The notes under the pieces were generated by a model. That model was not told the DNA's origin, searched no databases, and saw only the letters and a program-made list of their open reading frames with translations. Below, piece after piece: positions 12,402 to 24,000 of a DNA stretch of 64,000 nt. The position numbers and the translations under genes were made by a program. The DNA lies in the NCBI GenBank assembly GCA_027574665.1, contig CM050666.1:4588001-4652000 (forward strand). Direction: 5' to 3'. The first letter of the stretch is position 1. Every line of letters starts with the position of its first letter. The stretch is from Rhynochetos jubatus (lineage: Eukaryota; Chordata; Aves; Eurypygiformes; Rhynochetidae).

Positions 12402-12462
12402 CTTTGATCAGGAGTCGGCATTCCTGAAGTGCTCCATCTCCCACATGTTGCTCTGATCAAAG
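12402..12462. promoter_or_regulatory. Inverted pair of TCF/LEF-type motifs
   Basis: CTTTGATC occurs at 12402-12409 and its reverse complement GATCAAAG at 12455-12462, 45 bases apart. This octamer fits the core of the HMG-box TCF/LEF factors that mediate Wnt/beta-catenin signalling. The motifs are seen directly; use as an enhancer is inferred. Confidence 0.35.
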
Positions 12463-12495
12463 GCAGCTGTTGCCTGGACCCTCCCCTGAGCCCAC

Positions 12496-12515
12496 TTACA
12501 CACACACACACACCC
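12496..12515. repeat. (CA)n microsatellite
   Basis: A short run of CA dinucleotides followed by a C run. It is a simple-sequence repeat of likely variable length. Confidence 0.85.
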
Positions 12516-13620
12516 CCAAAAATACAGAAATACCAAGGAAACTGAAGGAAGTGGAAAGGGTGATGGATGGAGGAGAGACCCAGTCAGGGGGCAGCAGCAG
12601 GCAAAATCCTTCTCCCTGATCTTCTTGTGAAGGTCTTGTCCACAGCCACTGGGAAGGCTGGTGGGGCATCTGTCAAGGGTCTAAAGAGAGATGCCCAGCA
12701 TCAGTGGGTGACAGCAACTGCCTGGAACAGTTGCAGCTGTGTCAGAGCACAGCCAGCATCTCCTGTGGCTTTCGGGGGAATCAAGATGCAGACTGGGTGA
12801 ACTTTCTTTTAACCCACATCCGATCCCAGCAGTTATGTGTGCTCAGTGCCAAGGACCACACAGTCCCCTCTGGAGGGACCCGGATGGCTCTGCTAGGGAG
12901 TGATGTGGGCTAGTGGTGACATTCCTCACCAGCCTGTGTGATGCCATGAGGGGTTTGACCTCATGGACCCTCTCCTCCAGCTCTGGCAGCCCCCAGCATC
13001 AGCTACTTCAAAGGGAGAGGAAGGAGTTCTGATACCTGCTCTGATGGTGGCTCCTCTTCAGGGCAAGTGTTAGTTGTGCTTTGGCAGATTATTTACTGTC
13101 AGTGCACGCAATTGCTGCTGCTCCCCAGCTCCTGTAATGCGAAGGACTTGCACTATCTGGGTTTCCAAGTCCTTTCTCGGTCTTTCTCCATGGCAAGCCA
13201 AGCTGGCATCAGCACCTGGTTTGTGCTCAGGGACCTGATGGGGGAAACTCCCCTTCCCCATCCTGACACCCATTTGCTTGTTACCCAGCACCACAGTTTA
13301 GCTTTAAGGCATTGAAAGACACAATCTCCACCCGAAAACTGCAGACACAGAGGGCAGAGGGCAGGACCACAGGACACGGAGAACGTTTCCTTAGCTGATG
13401 TGGCAGGTTCAGGTTTATCTGGCTGAAAGCCAACTCCTGCTCCCTGCAGTGACACTGCAGCAATTGCATCCCCTGGGCAAGGACGAAAGCCGCCTCTCCC
13501 TCTAGCAGAGGGTCTGGTGTCCAGGCTGGGCAGAGTCCCAGCTGCCTGGTGATGGAGCCCTTCAGAAGGGCAGTTTGTCCTCCTGCTCCTCCCTTGGCCC
13601 CATCTTGGTGTGCAGCACAT

Positions 13621-13656
13621 GGGGGGGGGGGGGGGGGGGGGGGGGTGGGGTGGTGT
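13621..13656. repeat. Poly-G tract (25 G, then G-rich)
   Basis: Twenty-five consecutive G at 13621-13645 are followed by T, four G, T and two G. Runs like this can fold into G-quadruplexes and are prone to sequencing and assembly length error, so the exact count should be treated with caution. Confidence 0.95.
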
Positions 13657-16600
13657 ATCGGGCACTGTACTTCCAAGCACCAGCTATATCATTAGAGACA
13701 GCCTTTTATTTCCTTTCTCCATGGCTGGGCAGGACAATTTGCTCGTACGAGGAGGGTCCAGCCATCTCTGCTCCCAAAATCTCTAACATCTCCAGCAGTG
13801 AAACCAAGCAGTTTCAGGCAGCATTTCCAGTGGTGCTGTTAATAAAACATTACCCCTGTAAGCAGAGTGCCCTAGTGGGGTGCTGGTGCACCAAACCCAA
13901 GCGGCGAGAGTGGCTGGGTGACCATTCACCCCTGTCCTTGCTGTTATCTGTGAGTTAATTTAACGAGCTGAAGAAGGTCCTTGGCCAGATTATAGCCCTC
14001 TGCAGTAATGCCCCAAGGGTGAACTTTGCTCATTTTCCACAGCTAAATGAAAAGGGGGGGACTCAAGGTCTGAGTGTCAAGGGAACTAAGCATCTCTAGT
14101 GCTCACAGCCATCAAGGGGTGAGGGCATGATCAGAACCTCCCTTCAGCCCCCAAACCTGCTCAGCAGCATCCCACAAGCACCAGAACAGCTGCCTGGCAA
14201 GGCTGTGGGGGGGACGCTGTCCCAGCAAGGGTGGCCCCAGCTCAGACAGATCTTACCTTCCCTGTTCACCTTCACCAGCGTCCAGCGGCAGCCGGGCGCT
14301 CCTGATCAGACAGGCATGAAGGGCTCCTTGAGGCTGCGCTTGTCCTTCTCGGGCAAGGCTGGCCATGCCTGCCCCCAGCCCGGGGCAGTCGAGGGCAGGC
14401 TGGCTTGTCACCACAGCAGCCATCCCGGCTCGGGGTCACAGGTCTGCCAGCACAGGATGTCAGGAGTGACAGGCTGTGCTGTGGCACCTGGGGAAATTGG
14501 GGAGCAGCCTCTGGTGCCCCTTTGGACACCGCAGGGGCTGTAGACCGAGAAGCACCTTCCCAAAGACTGCAGTAGGTTGTGCATCTCTCCTCATACCTAG
14601 GGACAGATGGGATCTGCAGCAGCTTCTTTCTTTCTCTCCTTCTCAACAGCACTTTACCCCCGGTGCATTCACCTCCTGGACCACGATGTCAGGGGCTCTT
14701 TGCCCTCCACCCACACCTGCCTCTCCCCACTGAGAGATGCCCCTGACACTGCAGTCCCTTGCCCTAACCCTGTTTTCCAAAGTTCAGCTGCTTGGCTGCA
14801 GGCAGCCCATAATACCATTTTACAGCAAGGTGACCTCTGCTCTTTGGCGCTGTGCAACCCCCTGTCCGGCGGGCCGATGAACCGGCCACCTAACGCGTTG
14901 TGACAGGTCAACTGGATGGAGCTCAGGGAGGGACCGCATCTCCCCCCTCCTCTTGGCAGTGGGGTTGGCGGAGTGTTGGGTCCCCCATGGCAGAGGGGAT
15001 TTGGAGGAGTGATGGTGAAGGGATGGCCATCACCCAGACCCTGCCACCGGCCCATTGGATGCCCCAGCACAGAGTTAACTGGGGAGACAGGAGGGCAAAC
15101 CTGGTGCTCTCTCCGGACAGCACGCTGGCTGTGGGTTGATGTGTCACCTTTACCAGGCATGTCACCTTCCAGTTCCCCTCTGTCTCTAGTTGCTGTAAGC
15201 CAGTTGAAGAAAAAAATCTTGGGTAGAGTGGCTTTTTCTTTCATTTCCCTGCCCAGCTTCCAGCGTGGCCAACCCACGTCCATCCCATCCACTGCCAGGG
15301 ACCCCTCCCTGGGAGCAGGCCCAGCACTGCTGCGGGGACAGTCTGTGGCACAGGAGCAGGAGCATCTCACATGGGCATCATCAAAGACAAACTTCCATGG
15401 GGGGAGAAAACCCAAACCCCAATTTATTCAGTCTTTTCCCCAGTCTCTGTTTTGGACCATCGGCTGCTTGACTTGCACCTAGTGAGCCATCTGGGCCGGC
15501 TGTACAACACCGGACCTATCCCTCACCCACGCTGTGTGCCAGCAGCAGAAGGGTTAAGGATGATCTTCAGGACAGATATTCGAGCACTGGGAGCTGCTTT
15601 CCAAAACCTCCTTTGAGCCTCCTCAAGACAGGGCTTTGGTTTCCCTCTTGTCTCATCAGAAACGAGCCTTCCTGGGGGAAGGACCTGCCACGGCACAGCA
15701 GAACCACCCGCTGAAGGAGCCAGCTCTCACCTCTGATGCCCTGCAAATCTCTGGTTTTCCAGAAAAAAAGTTGTTGTTCCGACTCTCACCTTTGTAAACT
15801 TAAAAACTTGACCCGCCCTGGGGAGCAGAAACCACAAAGGAAACCGAATCTAAAGTCAGTATTTGTAAAGGTTGTGCTTCTGCATTGCATCTTTGCATCT
15901 GGGAAGGGCTAAAATACGTGGTTTTCAGAGAAGAGACCTTAGCAAAGCCGAGTGTCTCCATTGATTTTGCAAGAGCCACGTCCCCACATGGACACTGAGG
16001 TTTGCTTCACTGGGATCGGGTCAGCTTGGGCATGTGGCCCGCAACCTGGCTCAGTTAGGTACTTTCTCCCAAGCTTCCGTGGAGAACTGGCTCTTTCTGG
16101 TGCCCAGCACCCTCGGAGGACACAGCCTCAGCTGCCAAGTGCTGGGACCAAGCTCTCACCTGGGCAAAATCACCCCCTGTTGCAGGACGGGTTAGCAGGA
16201 GGGAAACTGTGGGCCCAGGTGAAGTCGTGGCTGGAGGTGAGGACCCATGGAAAGCAGAATGGCTGGCGATGGCCAGGTACGTCTTTGTCCCAGCAGTGCC
16301 CAGTTGGGAGGCAGGAACAGGCAAGGGCAGAGCTGCCTGGACAGCGTGGGCAGGGGCCGGACACTGCTGCCGGCTGCGAGCTGCAGCTGAGGAGGAGGTG
16401 GGGAGGGGGGCAGGTGTCTTGGAAAGGACAGACTGACAAGGGCAAGGTCTGGATGTGTTAGTGATGGTGCGAGTGTGGTCCTGTCAGTGCCAGCCTTCAT
16501 CCCAAGTGACAGGTCTGACAGCCCGGCCAAGGATGAGGAGCAGAGGGCAAGGGGGGGAGGGAGCTGTGTCCCTGATACTGGGACACCTCACAGAGACCCC

Positions 16601-17429
16601 TTGGAAAGGCCAGGTGAATGGGAGTAGGAGCGTCTCCTCCTGGGTGCGCCCAGTCAGGGCTGTGGGGTTTTGTGCTGTGCATTTTCCCTTTGAGAACAGT
16701 CCCAGCAGCATCCCACTCTCTCCTATTTCCTGTGCACTGAGCCTGGATGTTTCCTCGGCTCTCCTTCCATGGAAAATATGTTTCCCTTACTGCTCACCCT
16801 GGGGGGAGAGTGTGGGCTCAGGCTGCCCTCCCCAGTTAACAAGCCTGCATCCCAGTCCCACCAGAACACTGGGGTGGAGCAGTGGTGTGGCTGGATCAAG
16901 GGCTGCCACCCCCAGATATCTTGCTCCACGATGGGAGCCTTTGGGATGGGCGCAGCCAGCTGGACCAGCCCCAAAGGGGCTTTAGCAGGTGATGCCTGTC
17001 TGTGGGGTGGGTCTCTGTACCGGGTGGGCAGCAGCAGCCTCTGTCCCAGTGGTAAATCAGCTGTGGAGACAAACTGGGATAAAAACTAGTGAGACCTGAG
17101 CATCTTCTTCTGGGAATCAAGGTGCAAAGCTGGATTTTAGGCCCAGACCTCTGCCTCTCATGTAAGACAGGCAGAGCTGGACCGAGCAAGAGGGGATGTT
17201 TGGAGGAGAACAGTCTCCCTCCAGCAGCGATGTTCAGGTAGGAGAGGACCCTCAGTGTTTGATAACCCTCAACGGATTTTTCTTCCATGATTTTCGGCCT
17301 CTTTTTGCCTGTGGGAGCTTCTGCCATCCCAAGATCCGCAGGCTGCGCGGTTATCCAGCTGTTCCTTGGAGAAAAGCCGCTTTTGCTTAGTCCTGTTGCC
17401 CCGCATCCTTGCTCCCGCTGCGTGGGCTG
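13657..17429. other. Intergenic DNA up to the RBM19 CpG island, no gene seen
   Basis: No convincing exon on either strand. The most AT-rich part, about 15760-15960, contains a RUNX-type AACCACA (15830-15836) and may be conserved non-coding DNA. The long open frames on the minus strand at 14669-15415 and 16896-17744 lie in GC-rich DNA, where stops are rare, and resemble no known protein. Confidence 0.6.
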
Positions 17430-17938
17430 TAGGCGGGAGGGCAGGGTAAACCCAGCTCCTCGGCAGCCCCGCGGCAGTTTGGCTCCGGTGGGCGCTGCCG
17501 TGCCCGGTTCGGGGCTGCCCCCCCCACCCGGGAGCGGGCAGCGGCGGGCCGGGAGCTCCCTCCTCCGGCCCCTCGGCGCAGCGCGGCCGGGCCGGGCGCT
17601 GCAGCCGCCCGCCCGAGGTGGGGGTGGGCAGCGGGGTCCCCTCTCGTGAGGACGGGACAGCATCGCCCAGGAGGGTCTAACAGCGGCCGGAGGCGCGGGG
17701 TGGGCCCCCGGGGAGGAGCTGCCGGCTCTTCCGCGGCCGGTCACTAGTCCCCTCCGCGTCCCCGCATACAGCGCCGGCCGGTGCTCCGTTGATGCTCCCT
17801 GTGGGCCTCCCCGGGGGCCTCCGGTCCAGCAACGCGCCCCCTTGCTACGGGCCCGTCGCTACGGCGGTTGCCAGGGCCCGGGCCCCGCCCTCGGCGCCTG
17901 CGCGCTGCCGCCCCGCTCCCACGTGACTCGGCGGGAAG

Positions 17939-17974
17939 ATGGCGGCGCCCGCGGAGCGGCGTGTGCGGCGCTGA
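17939..17974 (+). promoter_or_regulatory. RBM19: Short upstream ORF in the RBM19 leader
   Basis: An ATG inside the YY1-like motif opens an 11-codon frame rich in Ala and Arg, closed by TGA at 17972-17974. That is 53 bases before the RBM19 start codon. If transcription begins upstream of 17939, this uORF would be in the 5' leader and could reduce or tune RBM19 translation. If transcription begins inside or after the YY1 motif, it is absent from the mRNA. Confidence 0.3.
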
Positions 17975-18027
17975 GGCCTTGCGTTGGGGCGGCTGGTTAC
18001 GGGCGCCGCCCGGTTTCTCCTGTCGCC

Positions 18028-18063
18028 ATGTCGCGGCTTATCGTGAAGAACCTCCCCAACGGG
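18028..18063 (+). CDS. RBM19: RBM19 coding exon 1
   Basis: Encodes residues 1-12 with the first beta strand of RRM1 (RNP2, LIVKNL). The donor is GGG|GTGAGC and the phase is 0. It lies inside the CpG island. Confidence 0.95.
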
Positions 18064-21000
18064 GTGAGCCTGCCGCACGGGTGGGGTTTCCGCGGGGTGG
18101 AGGTGGTTTTCCTGGCGTAGAAATGGGTCTGAGGGAGCAGCCCGGGGGTCGCGGCAGGGAGAGGCCCCGGGCGGGGAGGGGGTTCTCGGTGTGAGCGGGG
18201 AGACACCCTCGGGGGCAGGATGGTGGGGGACCTTGGGCAGGGAGAGCCCCAGGAGAGGGCAGGGAGATGCCCGGGGCGGGAGGAGGCAGCGTGTGGGGCA
18301 TGGGCTGGGGAGGTGCCCCAGGGGAGGGGGGCTGGCAGCCCCCCAGGGTGGGAAGCGGGGCTTGTTGTGGCCACTGCCCTCCCCTCTCTGTCCCCAGGAG
18401 CTGGGCGCAGGCGTGCACGGTGCTGCTCTGCCGCCGTCCGGATCCCCCGCGTGGTTCAGCAGGGGGCTTGTCCGGGGGGGTCAGCGCTGCAAGGCCCTGG
18501 GCTCCCGGAGGGCCGGGTGCACCCTTCAGCTGTGGGGGCATCGCAGGCAGAGATCCGGCCGGGTAGCGGGTTCGCGGAGAAGGTGAAGCAGTTTGGTAGC
18601 TGATGTGTGTCCGGTTTCTTCGTGAGCGGTGCTGCCGTACGGTGGGGTTCCTGCAGCACCTCCAAAGCCCTCTGATCGCAGATGCTGTGCTGCGGACGCC
18701 AAGCGTCTCCCGTTGCATTGCTCATTTACCTTCCTGTCGACCTTCCTTGTTTCCCAGATGAAGGAAGACAGGTTTCGGAACCTGTTTGCTGCCTTTGGCA
18801 CGCTGACCGACTGTTGCTTGAAGTTCACCAAGGATGGCAAGTTCCGGAAGTTTGGCTTCATTGGCTACAAGTCTGAAGATGAAGCTCAAATGGCACTGAG
18901 CCATTTCAACAGAAGTTTCATAGACACCTCCAGAGTCACAGTGAGTGATCTTTAAAAATAGCTTCTTCTGGTTCTTAAACAAGTTTGCCATCGGAGATTT
19001 TTGGTAGTCTTAGGGGTGAGCAGTCAGGGGCCAAGAAAACCTAGAGATTGAGTCCTCTGCAGCAGAACAGCTGGTGCCAGGCCTCGTTGCTTGGAGTCTC
19101 AAGCAGGTGCTTGGTTCAGATGGGCTGTGTTGGTTCAGTGACTTCAGGGCTGGTTGGAACAGCGGCATCATGTTTTCTGCTGTCATAACCTGCACTTCTG
19201 AACTTGAGGTCGTCTGTCATTTAAAGTCATTCGTCTTGCTCTTCTGGGCAGAGGATGATTCATGCTAAACAGGACAACTTATGTGATTGTGCTTAAATGA
19301 GCCCTGTGCTTTTAAAATGAACATCTGTATGAAGTCACCTTTTCTCCGACACGCCCCCCTCCGTCCCGTCAGGGTTAAAAGAAGGGTTCCTGAGTGAGGC
19401 TTATCCAGCGGAATGTGTGGCTGATTAAAGTTCTGATTCTTTTCAGGTTGAGTTATGCAAGTCTTTTGGTGACCCTTCAAAACCCAAAGCATGGAGTAAG
19501 CACTCTCAGAAGGCCCCCGCCTCAGAAAAACAGCCGGAGAAACCAGTGGCAAGTGCAGCTCCTGCAGGCACAAAGAAGGTGAGTCTCTTGTTTCCTGCAG
19601 GGTCTCTGATGTATGTCAGTGACTCACTCGCCAGAGAGAAGGATAGCCTGAGGTGTGGAGAAGGGGACAGAGTAGCTGGGGCAGCAGATGTTGGAGTCCT
19701 GGCTCTGGTATTTTCTGCCTTAGGGTCTTTGTTCCCTGTACCATTAGGTTACTTGAGAAATGGTTTGGCTCTGCTTCTAATAAGCCTTTCTAAATTTTAT
19801 TTCCCCTAGGATAAAAAGAAGAAAGATCCAACAGAAAACTTAAAGGAGGTGAGTTGAGGTTAGATTGCTAATCCCTATCTAGCTTGTATTAAGATCAAGA
19901 GCTGAATAACTTTTCTGTACTGCTCCCCGTGCTGTTAATACAGGCAACTCTGTGGCAGTCCAGTTCTGCTGTAAGAAACCATGATTGTAATAATCCCAGC
20001 GTTGAGGACCAGTTTTTTAATTGTCATTATGAGCACACACTGCATCCAGGACAGCCCCCTTTCAACAATTCTGGTTTTTAACCATATGCGAGTTTTCTTA
20101 TGTTTAACTTGCACATTTTTTCTCTTTTAAATGTTTTGTCTTCTTCTTTAAAGTGTTTTTTATCATCAGTTACAAAAAGAAATAGTAGGACTGAGAGGTC
20201 TTGAGAAGACTAGTCACTGTAAGTGCTCACCTTGTGAGCGTAGACTCCCCGCTTTGGGATTTTTTCACATTGCTGGAAATTGGGTGATAGCTTGGAATTA
20301 AAACTTGCTACTGGCTCTCCTGTGTCTGCCTTCACAGCTTGTCTGCTGGTCTCTTTTTCAACAGCTGGAAGAAGATAAGACATTCCAGGAGTTCTTGGTG
20401 GTTCACCAGAAACGGTCTCAGGTGGCCACTTGGGCTAATGACACTTTGCCAGAGGAGCCCAAGGAGGGAAAATCAAAGCCAGCAGCTGATTATCTCAACT
20501 TTGATTCAGACAACTCTGAGGAGCTGAGTGAGGAGGAGGATGGGAATAAGCCCTCTGAAGATAAGGAGGAATCTAAAGGTACCGAAGGAGCTGTCATCAC
20601 CCTTTCCTTGTCTTTGTCTCAGTGGGTGTGAGAGCAGGTGGGCTCATTGGACCCCAACTCGGCGTCCTGCCTCCAAATGGAGACCCTGTAATTGGGAAGG
20701 GGGTTTCTCAAGCATGAGACTCATTCTGTGTGCTGTGGATGTATGGTTGTCTTCCCAAATATGGGGAAATGTGGGAAATGCAGTTTCTGGTATTAAGGGG
20801 ATGACATTTGTGCTCTCCCCTCGGTCCTTAAGTCAACGTCTAGGGAAGAGTAACAGGGCAAACATCTGCATCTTCCCCTTAAATGCGCTCCTAGCCCGCA
20901 GCCGCTCTCATCTCAGGATTTCCAGGGCAGGATGTGGTTTCGGATGATTTACTAAACCTGTCACTGATGTCTGTGAACTTGCCTGGTCTGCCTTCGGATA

Positions 21001-24000
21001 TTTCTGGAAACATTGGCATGTCCTTGGGCCCTGTCAGAGTTGATGGGAAGGGACAGGGTTCGGTATCTTGGATCCTGGAAGGACAACGGTGTCTAGTGGA
21101 GTAGTGGGTTAACTTAGAAGAAATCTGGGCGGAGGTCTGGTATATATCTTAGAATCCAGTCTCTGCACCACTGATGAATGTGGGTTTGGAGCTTTTCTCC
21201 CTCCCTACATGGAATCTCCTTAAGCTGTTCTGTTGTAGTGAATGGCATTTTCCCTGCTGCTCCTCATCTCTCTTTTGAGTAACTAAAATGTAGGTGCAAT
21301 CAGTGGATCCTTGGTGGGGGTGGAGGGGTGTTTTGGAGAAACAGCTTCCTCTGTCCTTTTCCCTGAACAACTGAAAACCACCTCTGGGCTCTGCTTGGAG
21401 TATTTAGTTAAAATTGAGACAAAATACTCTGCCATGGAGTTCCTCCAGCTCCTTTCTAATTTGCTTTATACAAGAACTGTTGCTTTGAAAACCAGCAACC
21501 CAGACATGTCAGTCTGGAAGTGCTGTGATAAAGGTGCTCTGCTACCCTCAAGCCTTTCCTTCCCTTGGAAAAGGTAGAGGAGAGGAAGGTGGTTCTCGTG
21601 GTTGTGTCTGTTCTCAGCTTTTAGCTGGCTGGGGCAAGAGCAACAGCATCTGTGTGCAAAACTTCTCTGGTCTCTCTTCTCTGACAGCAAAGAAAGGAGG
21701 GAAGAAGGCAGCTGCCAGCAAAGACCTCTCGGACATGGATTACCTGAAATCTAAAGTGGTGGAGCATTCTTCCTCATCCAGTACGGAGGAAGAAACGGAT
21801 GGTGAGGAGGAGGAGGAGGAAGAGGAAAGCGAGAGTGAGGAGGATTCGGGCATTGCAGGAACTATCAGCACCCACACAGACAAAAGGGGGGAGCAAAAAG
21901 CCCAACAAACACAGCAAGAGACACCAGTGCAGAAGAAGAAAAAAGGATCCACTCCAGAGGTATAGCTGAATTAGACTTGTGTCCTACCTAGAGCAGGAGC
22001 TTAATGGGACAGTACGTGTCTGTCAGTCACTTCAGGGATGAGCTTGAAGTCTGCCGGACCCTCTGGTACCAGCTTTCCATTAAAAATGTTTGCTGGATCC
22101 CCTCTTACTGCTGACTGAATTCCCCCCTCCAGAAAAGGGGCTTCCTGACAACTGCTATGAGTGCCTTTTTCAGAGGCTTTTTGCTTTTTCCTGTGTCTGT
22201 CTGTCTGCAGAGCTCTGTGTTTAGCAACTGGGTTTGACTATCCCAGCCAAACTTGCATCCTCACCTGGTACCTCTGGTACCTCCTGTGCAGACTGATGCA
22301 GCTGCGAGAATCTCTAGCTGTTCTCTCCCATGCTTGACCCTCCTGCTTGTGGGACAAGACCAGCTTGTTGTGCTGTGACTTTTGCTGGTTTTTACTCAGC
22401 TTCTCTTCATTTTTCCCCACCCTTCTGTCCAGAGCCAGGGCAGCTCAGCAGAAGCTAGCACTCCACACACAGTGAAACTTTGTGGTGCCCCCTCGAACGT
22501 CACTGAGGTAAGCTTCGTTACCGAGCTGGGAATGGAGGCTCAAGGTTGCTCTCAGTGTGTAACTCGGCACATTACTTGCAGAGGCTTTTGTCTTCACTTA
22601 CAGAGCTGTTTTGTGGGTTGTATGGGTGGTCAGGGAGACTCCAGAACTGGCTTTACACAGAGATGTTGTACGTAGTGACAGGACAAGGGGTAACGGGTTT
22701 AAACTGAAAACAGGAACGTTTGGATTGAATGTAAGGAAGAAATTCTTCTGGGAGAGAAGGCCCTGGGACAAGTTGCCCAGAGAAGCTGTGGATGCCCCAG
22801 CCCTGGCAGTGTCCAAGGCCAGGCTGGATGAGGCTTGGAGCAACCTGGTCTGGTGGAAGGTGTCCCTGCCCATGGCAGGGGGTGGGAACTGCATGGTCTT
22901 TAAGGTCCCTTCCAACCCAAACCATTCTGTGATTCTGTGTTGCATGTGGTGCTTTTATAGTCTAGACAAAAAAACTGAAGTCTGAAACCTGCTGCTTCCT
23001 GCACCTGAGGACTTGTTTAAACCATTCTAATTCTTCCTGCAGCAAAAGATTCGTGAATTCTTCCTGCCTCTGAAGCCAGTGGCAATCCGGATGGGAAAAA
23101 AAGCCCAGGGGAAAAATACAGGTAATGTGTATATGTGGAAGGGCTGTGAGATCTATGTGTTAGATGACCTCTATCACGCCTCTGCTCTTTTCATCTGCAA
23201 GTCCAAATCGCTGGCTCATGGCCCGATTCTTACAGACCTTCCGGTGACTTTGCAGCTCACCTGCCCTAGTTGCTGTCCGTAGGATGCCGTGGGCAGAGTA
23301 ATGTTGGCTGTGCTCCTTTAGGAGTAGCAGCAGGAGCCTTTTCTTTGATCTGCCTCCAGAACTTCCCTAAACATCCCAGTCCATGCCAAGGAAAGGTTTC
23401 TTCCTCTGGGACAGCTGCAGCAGCACCCAGGGACTGCTGACCTGTGTGTATTGGTTGCAGAGCAGTCTTTAGCCAAGGTGGGTCTCCTGACAGGCTGTGG
23501 CTACTGGAGAAACGCATCGGAAAGAGTGTGGAGCAGGTCCTCAGAGCTGGCAGGGAGCTTTGCTGTGTGCTGTTGTCTTTTCATAGCCTGACAGCAGATG
23601 CACCTTTTATTTGCTCTTGGAGACACCTGTGAAAGGCTACTTCAGCTGTTAAGTTGGGCTTCCTGGGTTCACATGTAGAGAATAAGCTTTGAAAAGGCAG
23701 AATTCCCATCTGACATGGCCATTTTCAGCCTGGATTGAAACTTTAATGGGAGCTGAATGCTTTATCTATAGGAATCTATATTAAAGAAAGCCTAATTCAC
23801 CCTCAATTAGCCAATTAGTGGTTGTGTGTTCCCCACATGATGCTTAGTTGAACCTTTCCTTTTCCCAAGGTTATGTCTTTGTTGACTTGAAGAGTGAAGC
23901 AGAAGTGCAGAGGGCCTTGAAGCGGAAAAAAGAATACCTAGGTAAGGGCTGTTTGTTCCTTCGTGTTCTGACTGCTGTCGATGGCAGGGTGCTCAGCTGC

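Larger units (their letters stand above)
9249..13620. other. Intergenic DNA with AT-rich blocks, no gene seen
   Basis: No exon is recognised. The block at about 9460-9990 is AT-richer than its surroundings and holds a GATA-type CTTATCT (9519-9525) and several AT-rich homeodomain-like words. About 11210-11420 is similar. An inverted pair of TCF/LEF-type motifs sits at 12402-12462 and a short CA repeat near 12496-12515. These look more like candidate regulatory DNA than coding sequence. Confidence 0.55.
17430..18130 (+). promoter_or_regulatory. RBM19: RBM19 CpG-island promoter
   Basis: A GC- and CpG-dense block covers the first exon and extends about 0.6 kb upstream, as expected for a broadly expressed housekeeping gene. 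No TATA box is seen. Close to the likely start are a canonical E-box CACGTG (17920-17925), an E2F-like GGCGGGAA (17930-17937) and a YY1-like AAGATGGCGGC (17936-17946). E-box plus YY1 is a common arrangement in promoters of ribosome-biogenesis genes, which fits MYC-linked growth control. The exact transcription start is not visible. Confidence 0.8.

Noticed and set aside
14669..15415. 248-codon minus-strand frame
   Set aside because: No recognisable protein, and low-complexity Pro/Gly/Ser-rich composition in GC-rich DNA.
16896..17744. 282-codon minus-strand frame next to the promoter
   Set aside because: It runs into the CpG island, where stop codons are rare. The product is rich in Pro, Arg and Gly as expected from GC-rich non-coding DNA.
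17842..18027. N-terminal extension of RBM19, since the frame is open upstream of the ATG
   Set aside because: The conserved protein starts with MSRLIVKNLPNG at 18028. The upstream frame reads Gly/Arg/Ala-rich leader sequence typical of CpG islands.
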